A DNA stretch of 64,000 nucleotides from Pseudaquabacterium terrae (GCF_013266755.1 NZ_JABRWJ010000001.1:620001-684000), one strand, 5' to 3'; positions 34,909-44,429 are shown, counted from the stretch's first letter. A program made the numbers and translations. Notes: generated by a model from the letters alone, not told the origin.

Positions 34909-34989
34909 CCCGCCGAGGCTTCGCGGTCTGGGGCCGTTCTCGGCCCGTTGCTGCCATTGCGATTGAAGACTCAGCGAGATCAGGCCGCC

Positions 34990-35064
34990 AGGGTGCCCTG
35001 TTGCGCTCGTGTCCCCCGGTCGCTCCGCTCCCTCCTCCTCTTACCTCGCTCCACAGGGCACCCT
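34990..35064. repeat. 75-bp intergenic repeat, copy A
   Basis: Copy A starts with AGGGTGCCCTG and ends with the near-inverted CAGGGCACCCT, so it has its own terminal inverted repeats. The core (GTCCCCCGGTCGCT, then CTCCCTCCTCCTC) is shared with copy B, which is inverted 70 bp further on; 64 of 75 positions agree, and most differences are in the terminal arms. No protein is encoded. Confidence 0.8.
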
Positions 35065-35134
35065 GCCGTCCTGATCCGGCGCGGCCCTGGAATTGATTCT
35101 TCGCACGCCACCGTGGTGCCGTTGCCAAGGACAT

Positions 35135-35209
35135 GGGGTGCCCGCTGCAGCGAGGTAAGAGGAGGAGGGAGCGCAGCGACCGGGGGACACGAGCGGCAGC
35201 GGGTACCCC
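35135..35209. repeat. 75-bp intergenic repeat, copy B (inverted)
   Basis: The reverse complement of this segment aligns with copy A over the whole 75 bp. Its arms, GGGGTGCCCGCTG and CAGCGGGTACCCC, differ from those of copy A but again pair with each other, which points to compensatory change and therefore to a folded RNA or DNA element. The 35065-35134 spacer and 35210-35353 hold no gene that I can support. Confidence 0.8.
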
Positions 35210-35353
35210 GTGGCCTTGGCTCGCTCGGTCTCCGCATGCGGCGCCGAACGTCCGCAAAAGGCCGGGAGCAGCCACAGGAGACCCGGCCAAGCCCGACGGA
35301 CTATATTTTTCCGCGACGGACTTTATTTGTTCCAGTCAGCAAGAGCGCAACCG

Positions 35354-37198
35354 TCATTCGACGGTCACGCTCTTGGCCAGATTCCTGGGCTTGTCGACAT
35401 CCGTGCCGCGCGCACACGCCGTGTGATACGCCAGCAGTTGCAGCGGCACGACGTGCAGGATCGGCGACAGCGCGCCGTAGTGCTCGGGCATGCGGATCAC
35501 ATGCACGCCAGGCCCTGACGAGATCTGCGTGTCCGAATCGGCGAACACGAACAACTCGCCGCCGCGCGCGCGCACTTCCTGCATGTTGCTCTTGAGCTTC
35601 TCCAGCAGCGCATCGTTCGGCGCCACCGTGACCACCGGCATCGCCGAAGTGACCAGCGCCAGCGGCCCATGCTTCAACTCGCCGGCCGGATAGGCCTCGG
35701 CGTGGATGTAGCTGATTTCCTTGAGCTTCAGCGCACCTTCGAGCGCCACCGGGTAGTGCAGCCCACGGCCTAGGAACAGCGCGTTTTCCTTGCGCGCAAA
35801 CTCCTCGGCCCAGGCGATGACCTGCGGCTCCAGCGCCAGCACCGCCTGCACGGCAGACGGCAAGTGGCGCAGCGCCTTCAGATGCCCCGCTTCCTCGTCC
35901 TCGGTCAGGCGGCCGCGCGTCTGCGCCAGCGCCAGCGTCATCAGGAACAGCGCGACCAGCTGCGTCGTGAAGGCCTTGGTCGACGCGACGCCGATCTCGA
36001 CGCCGGCGCGCGTGACGAAGGCATGCGCGCATTCGCGCACCATCGCGCTGGTGCCGACGTTGCAGATCGTCAGCGTGTGGGCCATGCCCAGCGCGCGCGC
36101 GTGCTTGAGCGCCGCGATGGTGTCGGCGGTCTCGCCGCTCTGGCTGATCGTGACGACCAGCGTCTTCGGATTCGGCACGCTGTCGCGGTAGCGGTATTCG
36201 CTGGCGATCTCGACCGAGGTCGGGATGCGGGCGATCGATTCGAGCCAGTACTTGGCGACGGAGCCTGAGTAGTAGCTGGTGCCGCAGGCCAGGATCAGCA
36301 CCTGCTCGGCGTCCTTGAAGGCCTTGAAGGCCTGGTCGCCGAAGAGCTCTGGCGCGACGTTCGAGACGCCGTCCAGCGTGTCGGCGATGGCCCGTGGCTG
36401 CTCGAAGATCTCCTTCTGCATGTAGTGCCGGTACGGGCCCAGCTCGGCGGCGCCGGAATGCGCGTGCACCGTGCGCACTTCGCGCTGCACTGCGCGGTGC
36501 GTGCCGTCGCTCTGGCGGCCGACGATCCAGTGCTTGCCGAGCTGCAGGTCGACGATGTCGCCTTCGTCGAGGTAGACGATCTGGTCGGTGACGCCGGCGA
36601 GCGCCATCGCGTCCGACGCCAGGAAGGTCTCACCTTGGCCGACGCCGAGCACCAGCGGTGAGCCTTCGCGCGCGCCGACGACGCGCTGCGGCTCGTCACG
36701 GCAAAACACTGCTATCGCGTACGCGCCTTTCAGGCGTTGGGTGGCGCGCTGTACGGCGTCGAACAGGTCGCCGTCGTAGAGGTGGTTCACGAGGTGTGCG
36801 ATGACCTCGGTGTCGGTCTGGCTCTCGAACACGAAGCCCTTGGCCTGCAGCTCGGCACGCAGCTCGTCGTGGTTCTCGATGATGCCGTTGTGCACCAGCG
36901 CGATCCGCGCGCTGCCGTTCGGGCCGGTAGAGAAGTGCGGGTGCGCGTTGTGCACCGCCGGCGCGCCGTGGGTCGCCCAGCGGGTATGCGCAATGCCGGT
37001 TCCCGACTGCACCGCCTCGTTGGCCACCTGCGCATCGAGCTCGGCGACGCGCGAGGTGCTGCGCGTGCGGCGCAACAGGCCGTCCTGGTGCACGGCGACG
37101 CCGCAGCTGTCGTAGCCGCGGTATTCCAGCCGCTTCAGGCCCTGGACCAGGATGGGAACGATGTTGCGCTGACTGACGGCGCCGACGATGCCACACAT
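35354..37198 (-). CDS. glmS: Glutamine-fructose-6-phosphate aminotransferase
   Basis: The 614-residue enzyme makes glucosamine-6-phosphate from fructose-6-phosphate and glutamine, the first step of UDP-GlcNAc synthesis. The N-terminal nucleophile is Cys2 in [10 protein letters not shown]. Residues 1-240 are the class-II glutaminase; two SIS sugar-binding domains follow ([37 protein letters not shown], and [39 protein letters not shown]). The length is normal. It is divergent from the Lrp gene, with 163 bp between them. Confidence 0.98.
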   Translation of the reverse strand: MCGIVGAVSQRNIVPILVQGLKRLEYRGYDSCGVAVHQDGLLRRTRSTSRVAELDAQVANEAVQSGTGIAHTRWATHGAPAVHNAHPHFSTGPNGSARIALVHNGIIENHDELRAELQAKGFVFESQTDTEVIAHLVNHLYDGDLFDAVQRATQRLKGAYAIAVFCRDEPQRVVGAREGSPLVLGVGQGETFLASDAMALAGVTDQIVYLDEGDIVDLQLGKHWIVGRQSDGTHRAVQREVRTVHAHSGAAELGPYRHYMQKEIFEQPRAIADTLDGVSNVAPELFGDQAFKAFKDAEQVLILACGTSYYSGSVAKYWLESIARIPTSVEIASEYRYRDSVPNPKTLVVTISQSGETADTIAALKHARALGMAHTLTICNVGTSAMVRECAHAFVTRAGVEIGVASTKAFTTQLVALFLMTLALAQTRGRLTEDEEAGHLKALRHLPSAVQAVLALEPQVIAWAEEFARKENALFLGRGLHYPVALEGALKLKEISYIHAEAYPAGELKHGPLALVTSAMPVVTVAPNDALLEKLKSNMQEVRARGGELFVFADSDTQISSGPGVHVIRMPEHYGALSPILHVVPLQLLAYHTACARGTDVDKPRNLAKSVTVE

Positions 37199-37361
37199 CT
37201 TGAAACACTCCGTGTCCGGTGATCGATGGGAAGGGATCCTAGGGAGTGGGATGAGAAACAGGCGTGCAAAATTCCTGCGTTGATGAAATTCTTCAACACG
37301 GCTGCTGCAGCGTGGTTGAAAATTGCATCATCGAGGCTGAAATGAAACGGATGGCCGCAAG

Positions 37362-37835
37362 ATGATCGAACTCGATGCTCTCGACATCCGCCTGCTGGAC
37401 CTGCTGCAGCAGGATGCCTCGCGCGCCAACCAGGCGTTGGCCGAGGCCGCGCATGCGTCGCCGGCGACAACGCTGCGCCGCGTGCGCCGGCTGGTCGAGT
37501 CCGGCGTGATCGAGCGCCAGCTGGCGATCGTCTCGCCGCAGCAGGTGCCGGGACTGACCGCGCTGGTCGAGGTCTCGCTCGACGCGCAGGGCGCCGAGCA
37601 CCTGGCGGCCTTCGAGCAGCGTGCCGTCGCCGAGGACCGCGTGCAGCAGTGTTACCGCGTCTCGCCCGGCCCGGACTTCATGCTGGTGATCTGGGCGCCG
37701 GACATGGCGGCCTACCACGCGCTGGTGCAGCGGCTCTTCACGCAGGACGCCAACGTGCGCAACGTGAAGGCCTTCTTCAGCGTGCATCGCGCCAAGTTCG
37801 AGCCGCGCGTGCGGCTGGCGCCGCCCGCGGCCTGA
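37362..37835 (+). CDS. Lrp/AsnC-family transcriptional regulator
   Basis: A 157-residue regulator with an N-terminal helix-turn-helix (LDALDIRLLDLLQQDASRANQALAEAAHASPATTLRRVRRLVESGVIERQLAIVS) and a C-terminal RAM effector domain (VEVSLDAQGAEHLAAFEQRAVAEDRVQQCYRVSPGPDFMLVIWAPDMAAYHALVQRLF). Such proteins respond to amino acids. It is divergent from glmS, convergent with the methyltransferase gene, and does not sit beside an obvious target operon. Confidence 0.92.
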   Translation: MIELDALDIRLLDLLQQDASRANQALAEAAHASPATTLRRVRRLVESGVIERQLAIVSPQQVPGLTALVEVSLDAQGAEHLAAFEQRAVAEDRVQQCYRVSPGPDFMLVIWAPDMAAYHALVQRLFTQDANVRNVKAFFSVHRAKFEPRVRLAPPAA

Positions 37836-37841
37836 GCGCGG

Positions 37842-39023
37842 TCAGCGGACGATGATCGCCAGCCCCTTCAGATACTCCCCTTCCGGGAAGCCGATCGTCG
37901 TCGGATGGTCCGGCGCGGCTTCCAGCCGCTGCAGCAGATAACCGTCGACACCGGCGTCGTGGCCGGCGCCGGCGACGATCTTGTGGAACAGCTCGGCGCC
38001 GATGCCGCCGGAGCAGGAGTAGGTCATCAGCAGGCCGCCGGGCTCCAGCAGCTTCAGCGCCAGCCGGTTGATGTCCTTGTAGGCGCGCGACGCGCGATCG
38101 GCATGCGCGGCACTCGGCGCGAACTTCGGCGGGTCGAGCACGATCGCGTCGAAGGATTCGCCGGCCTTGAGCTTCTCTCTCAGATAGGCGTTGACGTCGG
38201 CATCGGCGAAGCTGCAGGCCGCATCGTCGAAGCCGTTGCGGCGCACGTTGTCGCGCGCCTGTTCGAGCGCCGGGCCCGACGAATCGACGCTGGTCACGTC
38301 GCGCGCGCCGCCGGCCAGCGCCGCGACGCTGAAGCCGCCCGTGTAGCTGTAGCAGTTCAGCACACGCTGGCAACCGAGCTGGCGCACCAGTTGCGCGAAG
38401 CGGTGGCGGTTGTCGCGCTGGTCGAGGTAGTAGCCGGTCTTGTGGCCGAGCGCGACATCCAGCCCCAGTTGCCAGCCGTGCTCGGTGATCGCCAGCGCGG
38501 TGGCGCCGTCGCCGCGCAGCCAGCCGGTGCGCGCTTCCAACCCCTCGAGCCCACGCACGCCGGAATCGGAGCGCTCGTACAGCCGCGCCGCGCCGGTGAT
38601 CGCGCACAGCTGTGCGGTGATGGTGTCGCGCCAGCGCTCGACGCCGGCGCTGAGGAACTGCGCCGACAGCGTGTCGCCGTAGCGGTCGACGATCAGGCCC
38701 GGCAGGCCGTCGGCTTCGCCGTGCACCAACCGTTGGCCGTCGCTTTGAATGCCGAGCCGCGCGCGCAGCGCGACCGCCTGCCGCAGCCGGCGCTCGAAGA
38801 AGGCCTCGTCGATGCGCTCGGCTTCGTCGAAGCTCCAGGCCCGCACGCGGATCTGCGAGCTCGGGCTGAACGCACCCCAGCCGAGGAACTTGCCGTCGTC
38901 GGCCTCGATGCGCACCGTTTCGCCGGCATCGCCACCGCCCTTGGCGATGCTGCCCTGGAAGACCCACGGGTGGCGGCGCAGCAGCGAGCGCTCCTTGCCC
39001 TCGCGCAATCGAATCACTTTCAT
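37842..39023 (-). CDS. rlmI: 23S rRNA m5C1962-type methyltransferase (RlmI family)
   Basis: The 393-residue protein begins with a PUA domain (MKVIRLREGKERSLLRRHPWVFQGSI) followed by a Rossmann-fold methyltransferase: LNCYSYTGGFSVAALAGGARDVTSVDSS (SAM binding) and VLDPPKFAPS with the D-P-P-K motif, then LMTYSCSGGI with the conserved Cys. This matches the RlmI/RlmK_L-like cytosine-5 methyltransferases of 23S rRNA. The ATG at 39023 fits the PUA start; frames reading further upstream are not supported. Confidence 0.88.
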   Translation of the reverse strand: MKVIRLREGKERSLLRRHPWVFQGSIAKGGGDAGETVRIEADDGKFLGWGAFSPSSQIRVRAWSFDEAERIDEAFFERRLRQAVALRARLGIQSDGQRLVHGEADGLPGLIVDRYGDTLSAQFLSAGVERWRDTITAQLCAITGAARLYERSDSGVRGLEGLEARTGWLRGDGATALAITEHGWQLGLDVALGHKTGYYLDQRDNRHRFAQLVRQLGCQRVLNCYSYTGGFSVAALAGGARDVTSVDSSGPALEQARDNVRRNGFDDAACSFADADVNAYLREKLKAGESFDAIVLDPPKFAPSAAHADRASRAYKDINRLALKLLEPGGLLMTYSCSGGIGAELFHKIVAGAGHDAGVDGYLLQRLEAAPDHPTTIGFPEGEYLKGLAIIVR

Positions 39024-39147
39024 GCTGCGATTGTCGCCGTGCCGCCAAGCGTGACGTCTGCCCGCGGCGCGCGCGCCGTTACCTTCAGTCCGGCGCCGCA
39101 GCACGCCGAAAACGGAGGACGTTTCTTCACTCCGGGAGCTGACCTCC

Positions 39148-39933
39148 ATGCCTTCACGCCGCCTTGCCCTGTTGTCCCTGCTGCTGGCCTGCGCCGGCGT
39201 CACGCTGAACGCCCACGCGCAACAGGCGCTGGACAGCATCCAGAAAGCCAAGACCGTGCGCATCGGCGTGCCGGCCGACATGCCGCCCTTCGGCTACAAG
39301 GCCGGCGACGGTCAGCTGCGCGGGCTGGACATCGACATGGCCCAGCTGATCGGCACCAAGCTCGGCGCCAAGGTCGAGCTGGTGACGGTGACCAGCGGCG
39401 AGCGCGTGCCCGCGCTGCAGCAGCACAGGGTCGACCTGGTGATCTCGACGCTGGGCCGCAACCCGGACCGCGAGAAGCTGATCGACTTCGCCAACGACTA
39501 CTCGTCCTTCTACCTGGCGGTGTTCGGGCCGAAGGCGCAGGCCATCGCCGGCCCGGCCGACCTGCGCGGCAAGACGATCGCCGTCACCCGCGGCTCGATC
39601 GAGGACCAGGAGCTGACCAAGGTGGCGCCGGCCGACGCCACCGTGCAGCGCCACGACGACAACGCCGCCTCGCTGGCCGCTTACATCGGCGGCAAGGCGC
39701 AGCTGCTGGCCGGCGGCATCAGCGTCGCCGCCGCCGCGGTGCAGACCAACCCCGGCCTCGAAGCCGATGCCAAGTTCGTGCTGAAGGATTCGCGCAACTT
39801 CATCGGCGTCGGCAAGGGCGAGGAAGCGCTGCGCAACCGCGTCAACCAGATCGTCGACGAAGCCAAGTCTTCGGGCGAGCTGCTGGCGCTGGGCCGCAAG
39901 TGGTTCAGCCGCAACGGCCTGAACCAGAAGTAA
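39148..39933 (+). CDS. Periplasmic amino-acid-binding protein (family 3 solute-binding)
   Basis: A 261-residue exported protein with signal peptide MPSRRLALLSLLLACAGVTLNAHAQ. The family-3 pattern is clear: VRIGVPADMPPFGYKAGDGQLRGLDIDMAQLIGTKLGAKVELV, followed by VDLVISTLGRNPDREKLIDFANDY and GKTIAVTRGSIEDQEL. It should bind a polar amino acid or related compound for an ABC importer, but no permease or ATPase gene is adjacent. The binding protein therefore works with transporter parts encoded elsewhere or has a sensory role. Confidence 0.9.
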   Translation: MPSRRLALLSLLLACAGVTLNAHAQQALDSIQKAKTVRIGVPADMPPFGYKAGDGQLRGLDIDMAQLIGTKLGAKVELVTVTSGERVPALQQHRVDLVISTLGRNPDREKLIDFANDYSSFYLAVFGPKAQAIAGPADLRGKTIAVTRGSIEDQELTKVAPADATVQRHDDNAASLAAYIGGKAQLLAGGISVAAAAVQTNPGLEADAKFVLKDSRNFIGVGKGEEALRNRVNQIVDEAKSSGELLALGRKWFSRNGLNQK

Positions 39934-39962
39934 ACCGGCAGCGCGGCCGCTGCTGTCGGCCG

Positions 39963-40898
39963 TTAGCGCTTCTTCGCGCGCGGGTGCGCCGCGTCGTAGA
40001 TCTTCGCCAGGTGCTGGAAGTCGAGCTTGGTGTAGATCTGCGTCGTCGAGATGTTGGCGTGGCCGAGCAGCTCCTGCACCGCGCGCAGGTCGCCGCTGGA
40101 CTGCAGCAGGTGCGAGGCGTAACTGTGGCGCAGCATGTGCGGATGCACGTCGGTCGGCAGGCCGGCGGCGAGCGCCAGCGCCTTCAGCCGCGTGCGCAGC
40201 TGCGGCGCCGACAGCCGCGTGCCGCGCTGGCTGACGAAGAGCGCCGGCTCGCCCGCGCGCGCGAATTCGGCCCGCTGCGCGCACCAGTCGGCCAGCGCGC
40301 GCAGGGCCGGACCGCCCACCGGCACGCTGCGCCGCTTGCTGCCCTTGCCGAGCACGTGCGCGGTGGCATCGCCGGCGTCGATCCAGCCCTGCGCGGCCGG
40401 ACCGGGCGCGAGGTCCAGCGCCACCAGTTCGCCGACGCGCAGGCCGCAGCCGTACAGCAGCTCGACGATGCAGTGGTCGCGCGCACGCAGCACCGCCGAT
40501 TCGCTCGTCGACTTGGCCTCGGCCAGCGCCACCGCCTGCTCGACCGGCAGCGCCTTCGGCAAGGTCTGCGGCGGCTTCGGCGGCCGGATGCCGTCGACCG
40601 GGTTGTGCGTCACCAGCCGCTCGCGGCCCCAGTAGGCGTAGAGCCCGCGCCAGGCGGCCAGCGTGATCGCGATGCTGCGCGAGCCGAGGCCGCGTTCGCG
40701 CAGCTTCGCGGTCCAGCGGCGCAGGTGATGGGCTTGCGCATCACGCAGCGCGATGCGATCGGACAACGCGTGTTGCTGCAGCTCGCGCAGCGCCGGCTCG
40801 TACAGCGCCAGCGTGCGCGGCGCGAGGCGCCGTTCGACGCGCAGGTGCTCGACGAAGCGCGCGATCGCCGGGTCGAGCGGCGCGCTGTCGTCGTCCAC
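39963..40898 (-). CDS. xerC: Site-specific tyrosine recombinase
   Basis: The 311-residue recombinase has the SAM-like N-terminal domain (FVEHLRVERRLAPRTLALYEPALREL) and the catalytic domain with Arg in LLYGCGLRVGEL, Lys in GKGSKRR, HxxR in HPHMLRHSYASHLL, His in LLGHANI and the nucleophile Tyr in STTQIYTKL. With XerD it resolves chromosome dimers at dif. The start is taken as the GTG at 40898, 11 bp after the DUF484 stop. Place (dapF-DUF484-xerC) is the standard one and argues for XerC, not an integrase. Confidence 0.93.
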   Translation of the reverse strand: MDDDSAPLDPAIARFVEHLRVERRLAPRTLALYEPALRELQQHALSDRIALRDAQAHHLRRWTAKLRERGLGSRSIAITLAAWRGLYAYWGRERLVTHNPVDGIRPPKPPQTLPKALPVEQAVALAEAKSTSESAVLRARDHCIVELLYGCGLRVGELVALDLAPGPAAQGWIDAGDATAHVLGKGSKRRSVPVGGPALRALADWCAQRAEFARAGEPALFVSQRGTRLSAPQLRTRLKALALAAGLPTDVHPHMLRHSYASHLLQSSGDLRAVQELLGHANISTTQIYTKLDFQHLAKIYDAAHPRAKKR

Positions 40899-40909
40899 CG
40901 GCAGCGGCG

Positions 40910-41584
40910 TCAGGGCAGCAGGCGGGCCAGGCCGGCGCTCGTGATCTCGCCGATGCGCATCAGGAACTCGGTGCCCATCTCGGCGCTGTAGCGCGCCGGA
41001 TCGGGCGACGCGAGCACCAGCATGCCGAACGCGTCTTCGTCGCGGCCGGCGCGCAGCGGCACCAGCGCCAGCGACAGCACGCTGCCCGGATCGGGCAGCC
41101 AGTTCACCGCCTCGAAGCCCGAGTTCAGCCCGCAGTACGGCAGCGTCAGGCTCGAGGCGAAGCTGCGGATGTCCTCGCTCGTGCCCTGCGCGAACGCCTT
41201 CTCGGCGTGCACCGGGGCGAGGTTCCACAGCCGCACCGCGGCCTGCGGCACCAGGAACTCGTGGCGCAGCGTGGCGACGATGATGTCGGGCAGCGCGGCC
41301 GGCGTCGACGCCAGCAGGATCGCCCGCGTGAAGCGGTGCAGCCGGTCGGCGATCGCCACGTTCTCCTGGCCGTGGCGGATCATCTCCATGATCTTCTGCT
41401 CGAGGCCCTTGACCTTCTCGCGCATCATTTCCATCTGCCGCTCCTGCAGCGAGACGGCGCGATGCCCGTGCGGGCTGGTCAGCTGGATCGTCGACAGCAG
41501 CTCGGCATGGCGCTCGAAGAAGCCCGGCGTGTTCGCCAGGTAGTTGGCGATGTCGGTCTCGGTGATCGCGCCCTGGATCGTCAC
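40910..41584 (-). CDS. DUF484 family protein
   Basis: A 224-residue protein of the DUF484 family: an N-terminal helical part ([59 protein letters not shown], with a short coiled coil) and a GAF-like C-terminal domain. The function is unestablished, but the gene is conserved between dapF and xerC in many Proteobacteria. The GTG start overlaps the dapF stop (GTGA at 41581-41584). Confidence 0.9.
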   Translation of the reverse strand: MTIQGAITETDIANYLANTPGFFERHAELLSTIQLTSPHGHRAVSLQERQMEMMREKVKGLEQKIMEMIRHGQENVAIADRLHRFTRAILLASTPAALPDIIVATLRHEFLVPQAAVRLWNLAPVHAEKAFAQGTSEDIRSFASSLTLPYCGLNSGFEAVNWLPDPGSVLSLALVPLRAGRDEDAFGMLVLASPDPARYSAEMGTEFLMRIGEITSAGLARLLP

Positions 41585-42435
41585 AGTTCAATCTCCCCTT
41601 CGTAGACGGATTCGGCCGGCCCGGTCATGCGCACGGTGTCGCCATCGGATGGCCATTCGACGGTCAGCAGGCCGCCGCGCGCCTGCACGTCGACGCGGCG
41701 GTCGAGCCAGCCGAGGCGGATGCCCGCGACGACTGCCGCGCAGGCGCCGGTGCCGCAGGCCAGCGTCTCGCCGGCGTCGCGCTCGAAGACGCGGATCGCG
41801 ACGTGGTCGCGCGCCAGCACCTGCAGGAAGCCGGCGTTGACCTTGCGCGCAAAGCGCGCGTGCGATTCGACGCGCTGGCCGAGCGCGAGCACCGGGGCCT
41901 CGCGCACATCGGCCACCCGCTGCACCGCATGCGGATTGCCCATCGACAGCACCGCCACCTCGACCTTGCGGCCTTCGCCGATGTCCAGCGGCCAGAGGTC
42001 GAAGTCGCCCTCGCGGCGCGGCGTCAGGCCTTTGGCGTCGAAGGGCACACGGGCCAGGTCGAAGATCGGCTTGTTCATGTCGACGGTCACGCGGCCGTCT
42101 TCTTCGAGCTGCAGCTCCAGCAGATTGTTGACGGTCTCGACCTTGATGCGCTTGCGCTCGGTCAGCCCGCGCTGATGCACGAAGCGCACGAAGCAGCGCG
42201 CGCCGTTGCCGCAGTGCTCGACCTCGTCGCCGGTGTTGTTGAAGATGCGGTAGCGGAAGTCGACGCCCGCGGTGCGGCTCGGCTCGACGAACAGGATCTG
42301 GTCGGCCCCGACACCGAAGCGCCGGTCACCGAGGCGCCGCAGCTGCTCCGGCGTCAGCTCGATCGGCGCGCGCGTCGCATCGAGCACGACGAAGTCGTTG
42401 CCGGCGCCGTGCATCTTGGTGAAACGAAGGTTCAT
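41581..42435 (-). CDS. dapF: Diaminopimelate epimerase
   Basis: The 284-residue enzyme converts LL- to meso-diaminopimelate for lysine and peptidoglycan. The two catalytic Cys residues lie in [10 protein letters not shown] (near residue 79) and [11 protein letters not shown] (near residue 225), and the N-terminal [17 protein letters not shown] signature is intact. It follows the acyltransferase pair by 27 bp and is coupled to DUF484, so it belongs to the five-gene minus-strand operon. Confidence 0.98.
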   Translation of the reverse strand: MNLRFTKMHGAGNDFVVLDATRAPIELTPEQLRRLGDRRFGVGADQILFVEPSRTAGVDFRYRIFNNTGDEVEHCGNGARCFVRFVHQRGLTERKRIKVETVNNLLELQLEEDGRVTVDMNKPIFDLARVPFDAKGLTPRREGDFDLWPLDIGEGRKVEVAVLSMGNPHAVQRVADVREAPVLALGQRVESHARFARKVNAGFLQVLARDHVAIRVFERDAGETLACGTGACAAVVAGIRLGWLDRRVDVQARGGLLTVEWPSDGDTVRMTGPAESVYEGEIEL

Positions 42436-42462
42436 CGGCGGATTATCAGCTTGCGCTGCAAG

Positions 42463-43362
42463 TCACCGGTACAGGGAGGGCTCACCCTCCGGGCGTGTCT
42501 TGAAGCGCCGATGCACCCACAGGTACTGCGCCGGATTGCGGCGGATCTGTTCCTCGATCCAGCGGTTCATGCGTGTGGCCGCGGCGATGTCGTCGTCGCC
42601 GGGAAAGTCGTCCCACGGCGGCAGGTAGCGCACGCGCCAGCCCTGCCCGCCCGGCAGGATCTCGGCCAGCACCGGCTGCACGCGCATCTTCAGCGTTCGC
42701 GCCATGCGCGCCGGGGCCAGCAAGGTCGCCGCCGGCACGCCGAAGAAGGGCACGAAGGCGGCGTCCTTGATGCCGAAGTCCATGTCCGGCAGGTTGAAGA
42801 AGGCGTGGTCGCGGCGAATCGCGCGCACCAGCGGCAGCGCAGTCTCATGGCGGGAGAAGACCTGGCCCTGGCCATAACGCAACCGGCCGCGGCGCATCGC
42901 CGCGTCGAAGACCGGATTGCTCTGCGCCTGGTAGATCGACGCGACGAGCTTCTTCTGGAACAACTGCGTCGACGCACCGGCGACATCCAGGGCCACGAAG
43001 TGCGGCACCAGCCACATCACCGGCTTGTCGCTGTGCTCGGCCAGGTGCACGTCGCCTTCGATGTGGATCAGCCGCTTCAGGCGTTGCGGGCTCGCGTACC
43101 ACAGCATGCCGCGCTCGAGCAGGCTGCGCGCCATCCAGCCGAAGTGCTCGCGCAGCAAGGCTTCGCGGGCTTCGCACGAGAGCTCGGGCAGCGTCAGCTC
43201 CAGGTTGCGCAAGCCCACGCGGCGGCGCGAACCGGCCAGGCGGTAGAGCAGCCGGCCCAGACCGCGGCCGATCGCCGCCTGCACGCCCAGCGGCAACCAG
43301 TGCAACAGCCACAGGCTGCCCAGCACGATGCGCGCGAGCACCGCCTGCAACCAGCGCTTCAC
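42463..43362 (-). CDS. LpxL/HtrB-family lipid A acyltransferase, second copy
   Basis: The 299-residue protein starts with a membrane-anchoring helix (VLARIVLGSLWLLHWLPLGVQAAIG) and has the acyltransferase pattern: VMWLVPHFVALDVAGAS (the H-x4-D/E catalytic motif), the FFNLPDMDFGIKDAAFVPFFGVPAATL region and the C-terminal RRNPAQYLWVHRRFKTRPEGE motif. It adds a secondary acyl chain to lipid A at the cytoplasmic face of the inner membrane. It is translationally coupled (GTGA at 43359-43362) to a second LpxL-like gene. Confidence 0.88.
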   Translation of the reverse strand: MKRWLQAVLARIVLGSLWLLHWLPLGVQAAIGRGLGRLLYRLAGSRRRVGLRNLELTLPELSCEAREALLREHFGWMARSLLERGMLWYASPQRLKRLIHIEGDVHLAEHSDKPVMWLVPHFVALDVAGASTQLFQKKLVASIYQAQSNPVFDAAMRRGRLRYGQGQVFSRHETALPLVRAIRRDHAFFNLPDMDFGIKDAAFVPFFGVPAATLLAPARMARTLKMRVQPVLAEILPGGQGWRVRYLPPWDDFPGDDDIAAATRMNRWIEEQIRRNPAQYLWVHRRFKTRPEGEPSLYR

Positions 43363-44249
43363 GGCTTGCCGTCCTGCGGACTCACGGCCTCGACGCGGCG
43401 CGGCTGTTTGTAGCGGTGATAGCCCCACAGATACTGCTGCGGCTTCCGGCGGATCAGCGCTTCCATCTGTTCATTGACCATCGTCGCGCAGGCGATCTGC
43501 AGCGCCTCGTCGCTGTCGGCGTGCGTCGGCACCGGCGCTTCGGGCTGCGTCACGCGCAGCAGGTAGCCGCTGCCGCGCGGCAGTCGTTCGGCCCAGATCA
43601 GCAGCAGCGCGGCGCCGGTCTGCTGCACCAGCCGGGTCGCCAGCGTCATCGTGTAGGCCGGCCGGCCGAAGAACGGCGCCCACACGCCCATGCCCTCCGG
43701 CGGCACCTGGTCGGGCAGCAGGCCGACCGCCTCGCCGCGGCGCAGCGCGCGGATCATCTGGCGCACGCCGGCCAGCGCGGCCGGCGCAGTCTCCAGCCCG
43801 GGCCGGCGGCGCGTGCCTTCTTCGAGCTCACGCAGCCAGGCCTGGCGCGCCGGGCGGTACATCGCCGTCAGGCGCGTGCGCTCGCCGAAGCGCTCGGCGA
43901 TCGCCTGCGCGCAGACCTCGAAGCAGCCCAGGTGCGGCGTCAGCAGCACCAGGCCGCTTCCGGCGTCGAGCGCCTGCTCGATCAGCTCGGCACCCTGCCA
44001 GCGCAGCAACGCACCGAGTGGCTCGTGATGCGGGCGCAGCCACAGCCACGGCAGCTCGGCCACCATGCGGCCGGTCTCGGCCACCGCGGCCCGCCGCTCG
44101 GCATCGGTCAACCCGGCGAGCGCCGCATGCGCGCGCAGCCGCCGCCGGTAGGTCGGCGACAGCGCATAGGCCAGCCAACCGATCCAGGCGCCCGAAGCGT
44201 GCAAACTGCCCAGGGATCGCCCGGCTATCCATCGCATCACAGCCTGCAT
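43359..44249 (-). CDS. LpxL/HtrB-family lipid A acyltransferase, first copy
   Basis: The 296-residue paralog of the following gene. It has LVLLTPHLGCFEVCAQ (catalytic His with an acidic residue four positions on), GEAVGLLPDQVPPEGMGVWAPFFGRPAYTMTL, and the C-terminal RRKPQQYLWGYHRYKQPRRVEA. The first of the two genes probably adds the first secondary chain (LpxL-like), the next the second (LpxM/LpxP-like); this order is an inference. The ATG at 44249 is only 9 bp from the -10 box of metK, so metK and this operon have back-to-back promoters. Confidence 0.88.
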   Translation of the reverse strand: MQAVMRWIAGRSLGSLHASGAWIGWLAYALSPTYRRRLRAHAALAGLTDAERRAAVAETGRMVAELPWLWLRPHHEPLGALLRWQGAELIEQALDAGSGLVLLTPHLGCFEVCAQAIAERFGERTRLTAMYRPARQAWLRELEEGTRRRPGLETAPAALAGVRQMIRALRRGEAVGLLPDQVPPEGMGVWAPFFGRPAYTMTLATRLVQQTGAALLLIWAERLPRGSGYLLRVTQPEAPVPTHADSDEALQIACATMVNEQMEALIRRKPQQYLWGYHRYKQPRRVEAVSPQDGKP

Positions 44250-44257
44250 GCCGTTCG

Positions 44258-44263
44258 TATAAT
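44258..44263 (+). promoter_or_regulatory. Probable metK promoter, -10 box
   Basis: TATAAT at 44258-44263 is a perfect consensus -10 hexamer in very GC-rich DNA and lies 167 bp before the metK start, with transcription expected to begin near 44270. The -35 region is weak (no clear TTGACA). Confidence 0.65.
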
Positions 44264-44362
44264 TTGGCGGTCGCCGAGTTAAAGGACAACTTGCGGGGCG
44301 ACGCGGCCGGTGCAAACCAGAGCCGCCGGGCAGTCAACGGCCCGCCAAATGCCGCTAAAGCG
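44262..44362 (+). ncRNA. Candidate structured 5' leader of metK
   Basis: The metK leader of about 160 nt contains nested symmetry. GCGGC (44303-44307) pairs with GCCGC (44322-44326) around an inner GGU-GCAA-ACC hairpin with a GNRA-type loop. CGGGC (44327-44331) pairs with GCCCG (44340-44344). A small CGC-UAAA-GCG hairpin sits at 44353-44362. ATTTGGCGG (44262-44270) is also the exact reverse complement of CCGCCAAAT (44342-44350), although its first arm overlaps the -10 box and may be outside the transcript. I recognise none of the SAM-I, SAM-II or SAM/SAH riboswitch consensus cores. It could be an unrecognised regulatory RNA or only a stable leader. Confidence 0.45.
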
Positions 44363-44429
44363 TTCGCCTTCCAAGCACCCTGACGGAACCGGCGACGCGG
44401 ATTCCCCAACTGTTCAGGAGTGTATTGAA

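Noticed and set aside
39963-40898. The tyrosine recombinase as an integrase of a mobile island.
   Set aside because: It stands in the conserved dapF-DUF484-xerC order and is the housekeeping XerC, with no att sites beside it.
37905-40991. A very long open frame (over 1000 codons) on the plus strand across rlmI, the binding protein and xerC.
   Set aside because: It is antisense to well-supported genes and is an artefact of the high GC content; the same is true of long frames antisense to the kinase, the TIGR01777 gene and the P450.
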